This document shows, piece by piece, positions 11,587 through 22,585 of a DNA stretch of 64,000 bases. The DNA is from Solen grandis (lineage: Eukaryota > Mollusca > Bivalvia > Adapedonta > Solenidae), in NCBI GenBank assembly GCA_021229015.1, contig CM037781.1:42666152-42730151 (forward strand). The letters run 5' to 3'. Positions within the stretch are counted from its first letter, which is position 1. Each line of letters starts with the position of its first letter. The notes beneath the pieces were generated by a model, which did not search any database, was not told the origin of the DNA, and was given only the letters and a program-made list of their open reading frames with translations. The position numbers and the translations under genes were made by a program.

Positions 11587-14243
11587 TATTATAAAGCAAC
11601 ACTGTACATTATTCAGCAATATATCATGCAAAATGAAACTCTTTTTCAAATCTATCATGATAACTAGACTGCGAAGTTTTTAACAGTTGTTTTATTTTGC
11701 TTCTTTACGATTTATTTTAGAGAACCATTTTACGCCATATACTATACATCTTGAAGCTATGTATATATCAGAAAATAATTCATGCTTCACTCCTTCTTTG
11801 TAGATAGAACATATTTCATGCACTGATAACTACTATGGAGGAGTTATGCAGTTTATTGAGCGGATCTGAAAACAATAATCTAATATATGATCTTTCGGTT
11901 TCACTTGGTTACATATGGATTGTCTGTACTTTAAAAAATTCAGCAAGTGCATAATATGTTACATAGTCTTCACAATACCTCCCATAAGCTTGGTATTTAT
12001 AAACATATTTGCTAACGTTAACAACTTTCTAATAGTTTTAATCTGTTTTACATGTTACTATTGACAATTATTAGCTACGCCAAATATCTTTTTTTAAAGA
12101 TTTTTCTTGTTTTCTCACTCTTAAAAACATAATTGAATTGTATTTTAATAACATTCAGGTATAGAACGCAATAAAAGCCCTCAAGACAGTAAGATATATA
12201 AAACAATTTGGTTATAAGATATATAAAATAATTAAACATTTTATGAATCTCTTAGGACATGGTAGAAAGTGCTAAAAACCATAAAATAAATGACAAATAA
12301 GAATGTTCTAGAACAAAAAAATAAAGCAGATAAATAGCTTTAATGAAATATTGATTTTTAACTTTCACTACATCAAAACCTGTCCTCAGAAAATACCAAG
12401 CATTTGTGATGTATCTATATGGGGAGCAAAATGGGGAAAAATTGTATGCAGTGGATTCTTGCTTTGAATTTGGCACATGGGGCATGGGCAGCTATAATAA
12501 GGTAAATATTTCCACATATTGATCGAGACATCCAAATTTAAGTTTAGTAAAAATTATATACTGTATGTGTAGTTTAATTTTCTTGTTATTTTTGTGGGGT
12601 GTAAGATCTAGATTGTCTGTTATATAGATCATTTCACCAGACAATCAGAAATACCTAGTATAATTTGCTGGATTATACTAACCAATCATTGACTGGGGAA
12701 AACTCTCAATTCCCATCGAATAAAGTGTGAAACTATACACAACCATATAGGTTAGGTGTTCAGGAACTGCTCTTTAATTTACATTGATTTATCTCTCATT
12801 TCGGAGTGAAATGGTCTAATATTACAGTACTAAATGCCAACAGGCCAGAAGACAGGGATTATGGTCTCAGGCCTTGCATGGGCTTAACCTTTTCTAAGTC
12901 TCAGGCAGGATCCTCTGTACATTATGTCAGAGGGGGGTGGGGGGTCAACTTATATTCAACTAAATGCTCTCAGTGAAAACTTTGGGTGCATGAAAAGTGC
13001 AGCAGCATCCAAAGCAGACTTGTTGCTAATCAAAACTATGTGTTCCAAGATGTCACAACAAGGCACATCTAATTGACAGGAGACCATTCAATTAGGTGGA
13101 TGTCAATGGAACTTGGCTTGATATTGAAGCAAGTCTTTGTTAGCTAGGTGATATGTTGTACATGCCAGTGGTGGCTGTAAGTTAGCCACCATTACTAGAT
13201 GTAGTATTGTGTAGTGCAAGGTAAAAAAAACTTCTGCCAATCCTGGCACCCAGGCATGTATCTCTTATGACCCAAGAGAAGGTGTTCACAGTCTGTGTTT
13301 GCTTTGCTTTAATACTGCATGGAAGAGAATCTCAGGTGCCTAGGGCTCCAGATGTACAATGCCTTTTGAAACTTCTGTCCATGACAGAGAAGGAGAAATC
13401 TAGATTTTGATGTAATTAACACCATGATGTTATTTAAGCTGCAGTAAAGAACATTACTTATGTGTGTTTAAATATAATATTGTGCAATGGTAAATTGTAT
13501 TTAAATGACATTTCAGCATGTAATACAGAAGACATTCATATTTATTTGGTACAAGTTTAATACTTCTATTTTAAAAAATGTGCTAGTTATTAGCTGTGTC
13601 CATGAATTTATTGATCAACCCTTGTAACAGACTCTACCCACCTGGCAGCTTAAAAACATTGTAAACATTCTTTTCCCCAGGTTAATAAATAAGAAATTCC
13701 TAAATCTTTAAAAATATGAGTTGAGGAAATTGGCTAGGTCAGTTATTACTGATATCCAAAGAAACATCTCATTTACATCTACAGTCATATTTCATGCATT
13801 ACAAGTCCTTGGTAATCATATTGCACATTTGTGTAGTAGTAGTGTTAATTAATTCTGCAAGACTTTTTCAATCTCCGTGTACAGATACAAAACGGGATCT
13901 TATTGACTGCAATTTAAACATTGTCTTTTACTAAATCTGCCTTTAGAAAAGGTGTGTTTTGGATGAATGGTATAAATTCAGTTTGATTGATATGTACAAA
14001 TTTAACATCATTTTCTTTTCTTAGCTAAATGCTAGCTTAAACTATGGGTATTAAGAAATTACTAAGTATGTTATTTTTTTAATGAGTCATTGCATGTCTT
14101 TATTTTAGTAGAGGGTCACAATCTATCTTATATCAAGGAATCACCATCTTATATCAAAGGGTCACTGTCTTTATTTATTCAAGGGGTCACTGCCTACATA
14201 TCAAGGGGTCACTTCAACCAATTTGAAAAAAAAAAGAGGAAAA
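11587..14243. other. Gene-free AT-rich stretch
   Basis: I see no exon with both splice ends. The open frame on the - strand at 12252-12485 lacks any recognisable motif. The region may contain old unrecognised repeats (for example around 12850-13400, which is less AT-rich). Confidence 0.4.
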
Positions 14244-14447
14244 AACCATGAAAAGACCTATGCGAACAGCATAAAACCAGATTTTATGCCAGATCAGGTT
14301 TTATGCTGTTCGCTGCTCCTCAGTGGTCTGTAAATGAGGATTTTGTAATTAAATTTGGTAAGGTTTAACTGTGGTTTTCTGCAGATCAGGCTTTATGTGG
14401 TACCTATTGAGTGCGTCAAAATGAGTCTATATGAGGGAAATTGTTAA
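14244..14447 (+). mobile_element. TTAA hairpin MITE, copy 3, damaged
   Basis: The left inverted end is lost: it starts inside the family at AACCATGAAAAGACCTATGC, after an A-rich run. The central palindrome is shortened to CCAGATTTTATGCCAGATCAGG, and the right end has decayed to ATGAGGGAAATTGTTAA. The rest matches the family closely. Confidence 0.8.
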
Positions 14448-15056
14448 ACATTGGCCAGGTTTTACTGTACCTTATATTATTATAATTATCCCGGAGTAAC
14501 ATCAGCAATGAATATTTAAGTACCTATGCAGATAGTGATATTGAAATGTCCCAAATAGTGACGTTGCAGTAGAGAATATTATATATCAGATACATGCAAA
14601 GTCACATTCTGTCATCAGGGCATTCAATATCAGCTGGTTCTTGTCCATAGACTGCAGTGAGTAGTGGAATTGTTTGAAAAAAGAGGTTTGTTTTTCATGT
14701 TACTTCTCAGATATATTGATTTCAGAGTGACATAACAGACTAGACGAGGACATAGCATTTAACTTACACAAATTTATATGTTACATGAGTATTCAAATAC
14801 AAACATACATTATGAAAGTGGGCCATAGGCAAAATTTGCTTCTGCCAAATGTATTATCCATTAAAAGGCTTTACTAACTTACTTCTTTATTTACTTTCTA
14901 ATCTATTTACATCTTGATCAGTTATTTGGTATTACCTTTCACCTTCACATGTAATTAAGTATTAATGAAAAGAATTTAAACGTGTAGCCTGTTACTCCCA
15001 TCATCTTAATTGAGTATTTCAGGACCTGATTTGCTTCTTTTGCTATTGTGATCGTC

Positions 15057-15357
15057 TCCGATGGTGAGTGGTTAGTGTGTCTGCCTCGGGTGTGGGAGGT
15101 CATAGGTTCAATCCAAGCCACAACATACCAGTCATAAAACATATTACTGGTATAGCTTTCTTGCTTGGCTCTCAGCATATAAGGGCAGTTCCAGGACTGA
15201 TTGGCCCGTTGTCAGGATAATGTGACTGGGTGTGGTATTATGCTACATTGCTATGGCGTGATACTGCAGTGTGGCAGCACTATATCTGTCTCAAGTAGAC
15301 TTAGTCTCCAAATGACTGAAATACTGTTAGTGGGATGTTAAACCTAATAAAAAATAA
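15057..15357 (+). mobile_element. tRNA-headed SINE, second type
   Basis: A tRNA-like head (GAGTGGTTAGTGTGTCTGCC, then B-box-like GGTTCAATCC) is followed by a body with GCTCTCAGCATATAAGGGCA and GTTCCAGGACTG. The tail has ATGACTGAAATACTGTTAG, TGGGATGTTAAACC and an A-rich end. Related copies lie at 29641 and 55797, and in reverse at 47484. The shared ATGACTGAAATACTGT tail links this type to the SINE at 3199. Confidence 0.8.
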
Positions 15358-15493
15358 ACCAAAAAAAAACGTAAATATTATTCCAGAGATTCATTTATGA
15401 CACTGCTCCAAGATATTATTATACATGAAAGAGTTTTAGTGTGTTTGACATGATGCCCATGGGCATCTAGTTTTGTGTGCCTATCATATAAGA

Positions 15494-15785
15494 ACCGATG
15501 CAATAGCTCAGTGGTAGAGTGTTCGCTTTGCATTCGGGAGGTCTGGGGTTTGAACACCAGCTTGGGCATTTTCCTCAGGTGACTGTGTCATATGAAAGAC
15601 ATATTGCTACCAGATGCATCCTTGCCTGGCACAAAGCAAAATTTGGATGCTATGGGAACTTGGAGTACCCAGTACTGATCCAACTCAGAAACTTGTCTCC
15701 CATGTATCGATGCTATACACCAGGCACATAAAAGAATCAAGCAGTCTGTTGGTAAAATGAGCTAGGGTATAACACCAGGACTCCT
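15494..15785 (+). mobile_element. tRNA-headed SINE, third type
   Basis: The head reads ATAGCTCAGTGGTAGAGTG (A box) and GGTCTGGGGTTTGAACACC (B box), clearly derived from a tRNA. The acceptor-stem halves do not pair and the sequence continues into an unrelated body, so it is not a functional tRNA. I saw no target duplication. Confidence 0.65.
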
Positions 15786-15829
15786 TTGTATCCAACCACC
15801 ATCGTTTCCAATGTGTTTTCTTCAGCAGA

Positions 15830-15935
15830 AAAACAGGACCCTACTTGTGGGTTATCCTTGATCACAAGGTCTAAAAAATATGACCATAGTATCAGAAAAT
15901 GATTGCAAGTCATTACAATGAAAGAAAAAAGAAAG
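15830..15935 (+). repeat. Dispersed repeat piece
   Basis: TCAGAAAATGATTGCAAGTC, ATTACAATGAAAG and the preceding ATCCTTGATCACAAGGTCTA recur, diverged, at about 20325-20400. The family is unknown. Confidence 0.45.
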
Positions 15936-16105
15936 AAATAATCATCATTGTATTTAAGTTATGGATGAGTTTTTGACGGATAGTGTTATTACATAGGCAT
16001 TACAGTTAAAAGCTGAATAACTTAATTTACAGATGGTTTGAGAATACAAATATGTATTGTACATTGTTCTGATGGTGACAGTACTGATTAATTATAGGGC
16101 TTTTT

Positions 16106-16937
16106 TAGCTCACCTGAGCAAATAGTGCTCATGAGACCTTCTCGTATCAATGGCTGTCAGTTGTCCATCCATCATCCACAATTGTTTCAAACAACATCTC
16201 CTCTGAAACCACTGGGCCAAATTTGATAAATAAAAAACTGCCTGTGATGTTCCTTGCATGAAGCTCTACCAAAGTTGTTCAAATGGTTCGGGTCTGTTGT
16301 ATATCTGGGTCACAAGATCTAAAAATAGATTTTTAAAGTGAAATCTTTAAAAATCTTCTTCTCTGAATCTGCAAGGCCTAGAGCTTAGATATTTGGTGTG
16401 TCGCATTGTCATATGGACCTTTACCAAGTTTGTTCAGATCATGACCCTGGGGTTGAAATTGGCCCCACTCCAGGGGTCACATGATTTTACATAGACTAGA
16501 AATGGAAAACTAGAAAACTCTTCTAGTCAGAAACCACAAGGCCTAGAGTTTAGATACATTGTATTTGGTGTGTGACATGAACCACTACCAAATTGTTCAA
16601 ACCACGGCCCTGGGGTCAAAATTGGCCCCGCCTTCGGAGTCACTTGCTTTTACATAGACTTGTATAGAAAACCCCCAAAAGATCTTCTCAGAAACCACAA
16701 AGCCTTAAGATGTTTACTATATGTACTGAACCTCAACCAAGTCTGTTCCATCATGGCCCTGGTGTCAAAATTGACCCCACTCCAGGGGTTACTTGATTTT
16801 ATATCCAAAGACTTATTAGAGCTATGACCTTCATAATTTGGATGGCAGGTACAGTTTTTGTGTGGAATTTAGATGGTCTTGCTGTACTGCATGAATTATG
16901 TATTCAGTATGACTCATTATACAATTCTCAGGTGAGC
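16106..16937. mobile_element. Repeat bounded by inverted GCTCACCTGAG ends
   Basis: The left end TAGCTCACCTGAGCA (16106-16120) and right end CTCAGGTGAGC (16927-16937) are inverted. The inside is built of three or four diverged copies of a roughly 150-bp motif containing ACCACAAGGCCTAGAG and CAAATTGGCCCC-like text. The same ends bound the array at 35378-36347, and a solitary left end occurs at 31894. No coding capacity is seen. The transposition class is unknown to me. Confidence 0.65.
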
Positions 16938-17329
16938 GATTCAGGGCCATCTTAGTCCTCTTGTACCTTTAATATCAGGGGCAGTTCATATGTGCCTTCC
17001 CGTCTGAAAAATTATTTAAATTCATGCAGTTATTCCCAAATTTGCATCTTATTCCAGGATTTTTCTTTTTTCTTTCCCAATGAAAAAAATAACATTTTCC
17101 CCAAAATATGATAATAAGGCCCCTTCCCCAACATCTGAAAACAAGGCCTGAACTACAAAGAGATTATACGATTAAGGTTATCCATCCATCACTAATTTGT
17201 GATCATCAAGCCTTTATAGACTTGGAGCAAAAGAGTCTAAAACTCCTAGTCAGTGGATTCTTGCATCTGCACTGGTCTTTTAAAGCATCTGATGGGCCTT
17301 GATTATAATTAGATATTGGATGGATTACC

Positions 17330-17571
17330 TTAACCCTTTCCCTCATAGAGGATACTATGAAAAGACCTATGCGAACAGCATATAACAAGATCAGCCTGCA
17401 AGTAACTTGCAGGCTGATTAGGTTTTATGCTGTTCGCTGCTCCTCAGTGGTCTGGAAATGAGGATTTTACAATTAAATTTGGTAAGGTTTGAGTTTGGTT
17501 TTCTGCAGATCAGGCTTTATGTGGTACCTATTGAGTGCGTCAAAATGAGTCTTTATTAGGGAAAGGGTTAA
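17330..17571 (+). mobile_element. TTAA hairpin MITE, copy 4 with compensating changes
   Basis: Full-length, with TTAA at both ends. In its hairpin both arms have changed together: GCCTGCGAGT is GCCTGCAAGT on the left, and ACTCGCAGGC is ACTTGCAGGC on the right, so the stem still pairs. The right end has a small change (TTATTAGGGAAAGGG). Confidence 0.9.
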
Positions 17572-18800
17572 TTAATTAAAAGATGATCTTATATAGGCCT
17601 TGAAAAACTTGTATTATAGACCACTACCTTCTCACACAGCCATTCAGTGCACATTTATCTACTTGTCTATATTGTATAGACAAGACCTATACTAGATTTA
17701 AACCCATGCAAAGATTGCTGGGATAACCATGGTCATAGCCAGATAGGTAAACTTGGGGGTTATCTAAGACAATTGCGTGGATAATATTAAAGAAAAACAT
17801 CTCATTTGGCCAAAATAAGTGAGAGTTTGTCCTCTTAAGTTCTGTTGTGACTGGATTACATTCTGAGGCCTTCTTGTGAAACTGTTCAATTTTCTTTTGT
17901 TTTTGTGAGCAATTAGAATAGTTTTGCAGTTAGCCCTTTGACTTTCTCTTATTTATGCAATAGCAGATTTCAAAAATATTAGACCAGCAAAAGATTTAGT
18001 AAACCTCATCCCTGGATAATCCTTGTAATTGACCAATAAAATTTATCAGTTGTGTTCCTCGCTAGTGGCATACTTAAAAGAGAGTAGGGTAAATACAAGA
18101 TAAGGAGCAGATTAGTCTTATATACATCCCTAATGGTCTTAGATTTAAATGGAAACTTGAGAAACACATTATGTAGCCTTGAATTGTTTATCTTGTCTTC
18201 AAGGGAAGTGAAGCGTTTAAGGATGCTCTAACTAGCCGTGTGAAATAGCTTGAACAATAACAGTGTCCACAGTGTTATATCATGTACCAGTGTCCTTAGG
18301 AAGTGTCACCTTGATATATCAGAGATGTAACCTATTTAATGTTGCTTCATGGATATATGTATTGTTAAAATTGGGGTATTGGATAAGCTCTAGGATTTCT
18401 GTAGATATAGCAGTTGTAGCAGGTAAGTTCAAGTTATATTGTAAATGACGTTAGAATTAAAGCAATTATTTTATTTGGATTTTAAATCAGTCCTAATAAA
18501 ACATACTGAAAGTATGTCAAGGACTTAATATGTTAACCCCTTTTCCTACTGTAAGTTAAAAATTAGAAATACTGTCAAATAAACAGGGTTGTCCATTGTG
18601 ATATTGAAATTAGGTTATTTAGTTACATGTGTATTTTAATACATTAAGGCTACAACTCTGGGCTGATAAAAAAAGTGTGGCTAGTATCATAAAGGTGCCT
18701 GTTATGAGAATGCTTGAACAGAACTTTGAAATTTTCAAACTCTGGCACAGTGGGATAGCACGTCAATCACTGTCACATTGAGTTACCTAATGACAAGGGT

Positions 18801-19488
18801 CAGTGTGGCCATACCACGTAGTATATGACGTCCTTTTAACCCTTTCCCTCATAGAGGAAACCATGAAAAGACCTATGCGAACAGCATAAAACCAGATCAG
18901 CCTGCGAGTAACTCGCAGGCTGATCAGGTTTTATGCTGTTCGCTGCTCCTCAGTGGTCTGGAAATGAGGATTTTACAATTAAATTTGGTAAGGTTTGAGT
19001 TTGGTTTTCTGCAGATCAGGCTTTATGTGGTACCTATTGAGTGCGTCAAAATGAGTCTATATGAGGGAAAGGGTTATGCTAATGTGTAAAGCATATTTTG
19101 CATTGATCCGAAAAAGAAAACTGCTGCAAGTATTTTATTCCTTCACCAACTTTAATGGGATATAATGCATGCGAAGCAGAAAATTGTGCACTACATAAGA
19201 GTCATAATGATTCTCTTGTAAAAACATTATTAACGCTTTTGCTGTACGTGTTAGCAAACAAAATTTCACAAACTCTAAAGGTTTTCATGAATGTTAGGAA
19301 AAAAACTGAACATCTGACAAAAGAATCACTTGTGTTGGGCACAATTTTCCGCTTCACATGAGCTATATACTGTTAAAATTGATTAAGAAATAAAATACTT
19401 ACAACAGTTTTTCTGTCTGAATTGATGCAAAATATGCTTTATGTGTTAGCTTAAAATGAGTCATATACCACGTGGTATGGCCACAGTG
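18801..19488. mobile_element. Candidate element with about 30-bp inverted ends, MITE nested inside
   Basis: CAGTGTGGCCATACCACGTA then GTATATGACG (18801-18830) is the near-perfect inverse of GTCATATACCACGTGGTATG then GCCACAGTG (19460-19488). The inverted CAGTGTGGCC-type ends recall hAT-like elements, but no matching 8-bp flanks are seen, so the class is open. A TTAA MITE (18836-19077) sits just inside the left end. The 68-codon frame at 19155-19361 has no recognised domain. Confidence 0.5.
18836..19077 (+). mobile_element. TTAA hairpin MITE, copy 5
   Basis: Full-length family member. The left flank is TTAA and the right flank has mutated to TTAT. The 67-nt central palindrome is intact except for one A-A mismatch. 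It is nested in the inverted-repeat element 18801-19488. Confidence 0.9.
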
Positions 19489-20660
19489 ATGGTGTGTACA
19501 TGTGCAAAAAGATAACCGTCACAATATGTAAGTTCTCTTGAAATAAAATTAAATACATTGATAATAATATTATTGTTATAAAATGTTGATAGGGATCATG
19601 TGATCACTTTGACAATGCAAAATTATATAGCAATCCACCAACAAGATAACTCCCAAGTGTTAAATAAACCAGGACTATTCAGGAGTGTCAACATTGACGT
19701 ACTGTATTATCATTTATTTTCATTGACATTAAATTTCATTGATTATATATCTTAAGGAATTTGTTGGTACATTTATTCGTGGAGCTATGTTCTTGAAAAC
19801 ATTATGTCTATATAAAAGACAGGTTTTTCGTGGGGATTAATATTGGTGGATAAAACCCTCCATGAAATCTACGAAAATTAGTGTCCCACAAAAATTAATG
19901 ACTTCACAGAAATGCTTTGTTGAAGTTTTATGTGCAACTTAATAACTTTCTTGCATATATCTATCATGCTTATGGCTCAGCAATCAGGTATAAGGATGAC
20001 TTAAAAATAGAGAGTGTTCAGGGGCATCAATTTAAATGATCAAGTTAGATAACTCTTGGCTCAACTTCTTGTAAATTATGGGCCCTTTTGGTTGGAAATT
20101 TTGGGGTTTTTTTTACTTGTAACTAAATTTAACAAAACTATTAAGTGGTGAATTATTAGGGCAAGCTGTCTTACACACATCTCTTATTTAACATTTAACA
20201 TCCTAGTCATTTTGCTTGTCAGACAGAGCTTGTATGTACTTTGTTAACAATCAGGGACTTTGTATGTTTACCACTCCATGGTTTCCATAAGTATCATGAA
20301 CTTTAGAAGTTCCACATGTTGGAAATCCTTGACCGTAAGGTCTAATGTATGGCCATAATAATCAGAAAATGATTGCTATCCATTACAATAAAAGGAAGAG
20401 GTTTGAAATGTACAACACTCATGTGTGGAATTTTCAAATGATTGATGCCATGGTGGCTTGCTATTATGTTTTTGATGAATACTATTATGACACAATTGTT
20501 CTTAATAACTCCTAACATTTAATGTTGACTTTGACTATTTCAGTCATTGGTAAAGTGAATAATTTGCATACCACAGTGTGTAGGCAGTTACCAGTATATA
20601 TGCAAAGTAGTGAGTGCAAGATTGTTTGACATGTCAATTATGGCCTACTTTTGTTGTGTC
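19489..20660. other. Gene-free stretch
   Basis: AT-rich DNA with one dispersed repeat piece (20325-20400, paired with 15830-15935). No exon or RNA gene is seen. Confidence 0.4.
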
Positions 20661-20664
20661 CATC

Positions 20665-20800
20665 TGCTGTAAACAGTGGTGACACATAGGCATCACTTTT
20701 CTATCACTGTCTGTCCATCTGTCCACCTGTTTGTCAGTCTGTCCATCACACTTTTTCCGTCACACTGCAGGTGACACACGTGTTCAAAAAAACACTCTTG
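20665..20800 (+). repeat. Dispersed repeat with TCTGTCC runs
   Basis: The stretch CACATAGGCATCACTTTTCT, with TCTGTCCATCTGTCC and CACACTTTTTCCGTCACACT, recurs in diverged form at 28365-28500. It is a medium-copy repeat, family unknown. Confidence 0.55.
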
Positions 20801-20929
20801 TTCAGATTTGGATTCAGGTTTCTAAGGTCACTCTTCAATTTGGGAGAATGATTAAGCAGTCAATCTGCTTTAAGCATTCCAGAATGTACATAATGTATTA
20901 AAGTTCCCTTTAACAGCTGCTTTAATTAA

Positions 20930-21472
20930 TCCCTCACCGCGAAGCGGGAGGGGGGTTATAGGAATGCCCTTCGTCAGTCAGTCCGTCAGTGTGTCCGAAA
21001 CATTTTCGTGTCCGCTCCATATCTCATGAACGCTTGGACACATTTTCTTCAAACTCAGCTAAAGTGTTAACCTCATTGAGCTGATGTGCAGAAGGCTTGT
21101 GGCGTCAAGCTGGCTCAAGGTCAAGGTCATACTTGAAGGTCAAATGTTATTTTCGTGTCCGCTCCATATCTCATGAACGCTTGGACACATTTTCTTCAAA
21201 CTCGGCTAAAATGTTAACCTCATTGAGCTGATGTGCAGAAGGCATGAGGCAGTCATGCTGGCTCAAGGTCAAGGTCATACTTGAAGGTCAAATGTTATTT
21301 TCGTGTCCGCTCCATATCTCATGAACGCTTGGACACATTTTCTTCAAACTCGGCTAAAATGTTAACCTCATTGAGCTGATGTGCAGAAGGCATGAGGCGG
21401 TCACGCTGGCTCAAGGTCAAGGTCATACTTGCAGGTCAAATGTTATTTTCATGTCCGCTCCATATCTCATTC
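20930..21472 (+). repeat. 148-bp tandem repeat, about 3.2 copies, ending in AAGGTCAAGGTCA
   Basis: CGTGTCCGCTCCATATCTCA starts at 21007, 21154 and 21302, and again (one change) at 21450, giving a 147-148 bp period. Each unit ends in GGCTCAAGGTCAAGGTCATA followed by CTTGAAGGTCAAATG. The last unit is cut after CATATCTCAT at about 21470. A lead-in at 20930-21000 (CCTCACCGCGAAGCGGGAGG, GTCAGTCAGTCCGTCAGTG) is a typical 5' end for this repeat class. The copies are very similar, so the expansion is recent. No protein is encoded. Confidence 0.85.
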
Positions 21473-21474
21473 AG

Positions 21475-22551
21475 GAGTGTTCCCCTTGCCTTACACAGAC
21501 CACTTCTTGACCTGGATTGCACTTCCACAGTGATTTATTGTACTCGGTAAATAATAGTATGTCATGTTCACAATCATACAAATTATGTCATGATATATAA
21601 AGTTTTTAATTGAGTTACACATGTATTTTGTGGTTACCTAACACATCCTATTCTTCATTGATGTTCACTTTTTGTACTGTTTCCCATGTAAAACTTGTCA
21701 GTAAACTTTTAATATATGTGCCTCCGAATTCTGAGATTCATACATAACTCCGGAAAGTTAAATTGTCTTAAACTGATCTTCTATGTCTGCTACAACCATG
21801 CCAGGTTAAGGTGAACATAATCCTATGACCAAACAAATTCTAATATTTGGCCAGCGACGGGGATATAGCTGTCCTTTGGACTGCCTTGTTTTATTGTAAA
21901 TGGCATCATATTTGTTTACAGTGTATTGTATAGTTATATTATTTATATACAGCCGTGAAAATAAAAACGTAAACATTACCATTTCAATATAATCGTCTAC
22001 GTGTGTTGCCTTGTGAGTTAAAAATCAATAATGCTTGTAATGTCACAGGCCAACGGTTGAATCTACTGTATTACACAAAATATAGTAATGGGTTCTTCCA
22101 TTTGACCCTTGTAGTAAATAGACTAATATGCTAGCTTCTGATGCTAGCTTCAAGAAACGTTTCTTAGTACATGTATATTGTGTAAGCAAAGTTACTATTT
22201 TTATGCAATCAATTAACGGTGCTATTTTAAGTCGTGTCTGTCAAGTGATGCGCCAAGTTAACTTTATGGGTAACTGTTGCAAATGCAATCGTTTACAGTT
22301 TAATATTTCCGTGGCTGTATTTTAATTGAAAAAAATAAATAAGCACTGCATGAGCATGCTGCGATTTGTATGTTTTTGTGAATTGCAATCCTGTTGTTGT
22401 TTTTTATTCTTTCTGTATATGAAGAGAGATATGTGAGGTGTAATAGAAATGTTGTTAAAACGATATCCTGGGAGATAAATTGTGAATCTTTTTTGCTTCT
22501 CAACCAAATAATCATAACCCCATACCTAATCATAACCACTGTCCTTTTCAG
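21475..22551. other. Upstream region of the aquaporin gene
   Basis: No coding exon is seen. An acceptor (CTTTTCAG) at 22544-22551 shows that an untranslated first exon must lie somewhere upstream, but I cannot place it or the promoter. The 22394-22585 open frame joined to the aquaporin exon is upstream of that acceptor and probably intronic. Confidence 0.5.
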
Positions 22552-22585
22552 ACCCCACAGTCCCAGTAGACACAGTGTAACAAAG

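Noticed and set aside
15494..15570. Functional tRNA gene (clear A and B boxes)
   Set aside because: The acceptor stem does not pair and the sequence continues into a SINE body.
22394..22585. N-terminal extension of the aquaporin by 64 residues
   Set aside because: A good acceptor at 22550-22551 and an ATG at 22586 show this part is more likely intron; the extra residues are not aquaporin-like.
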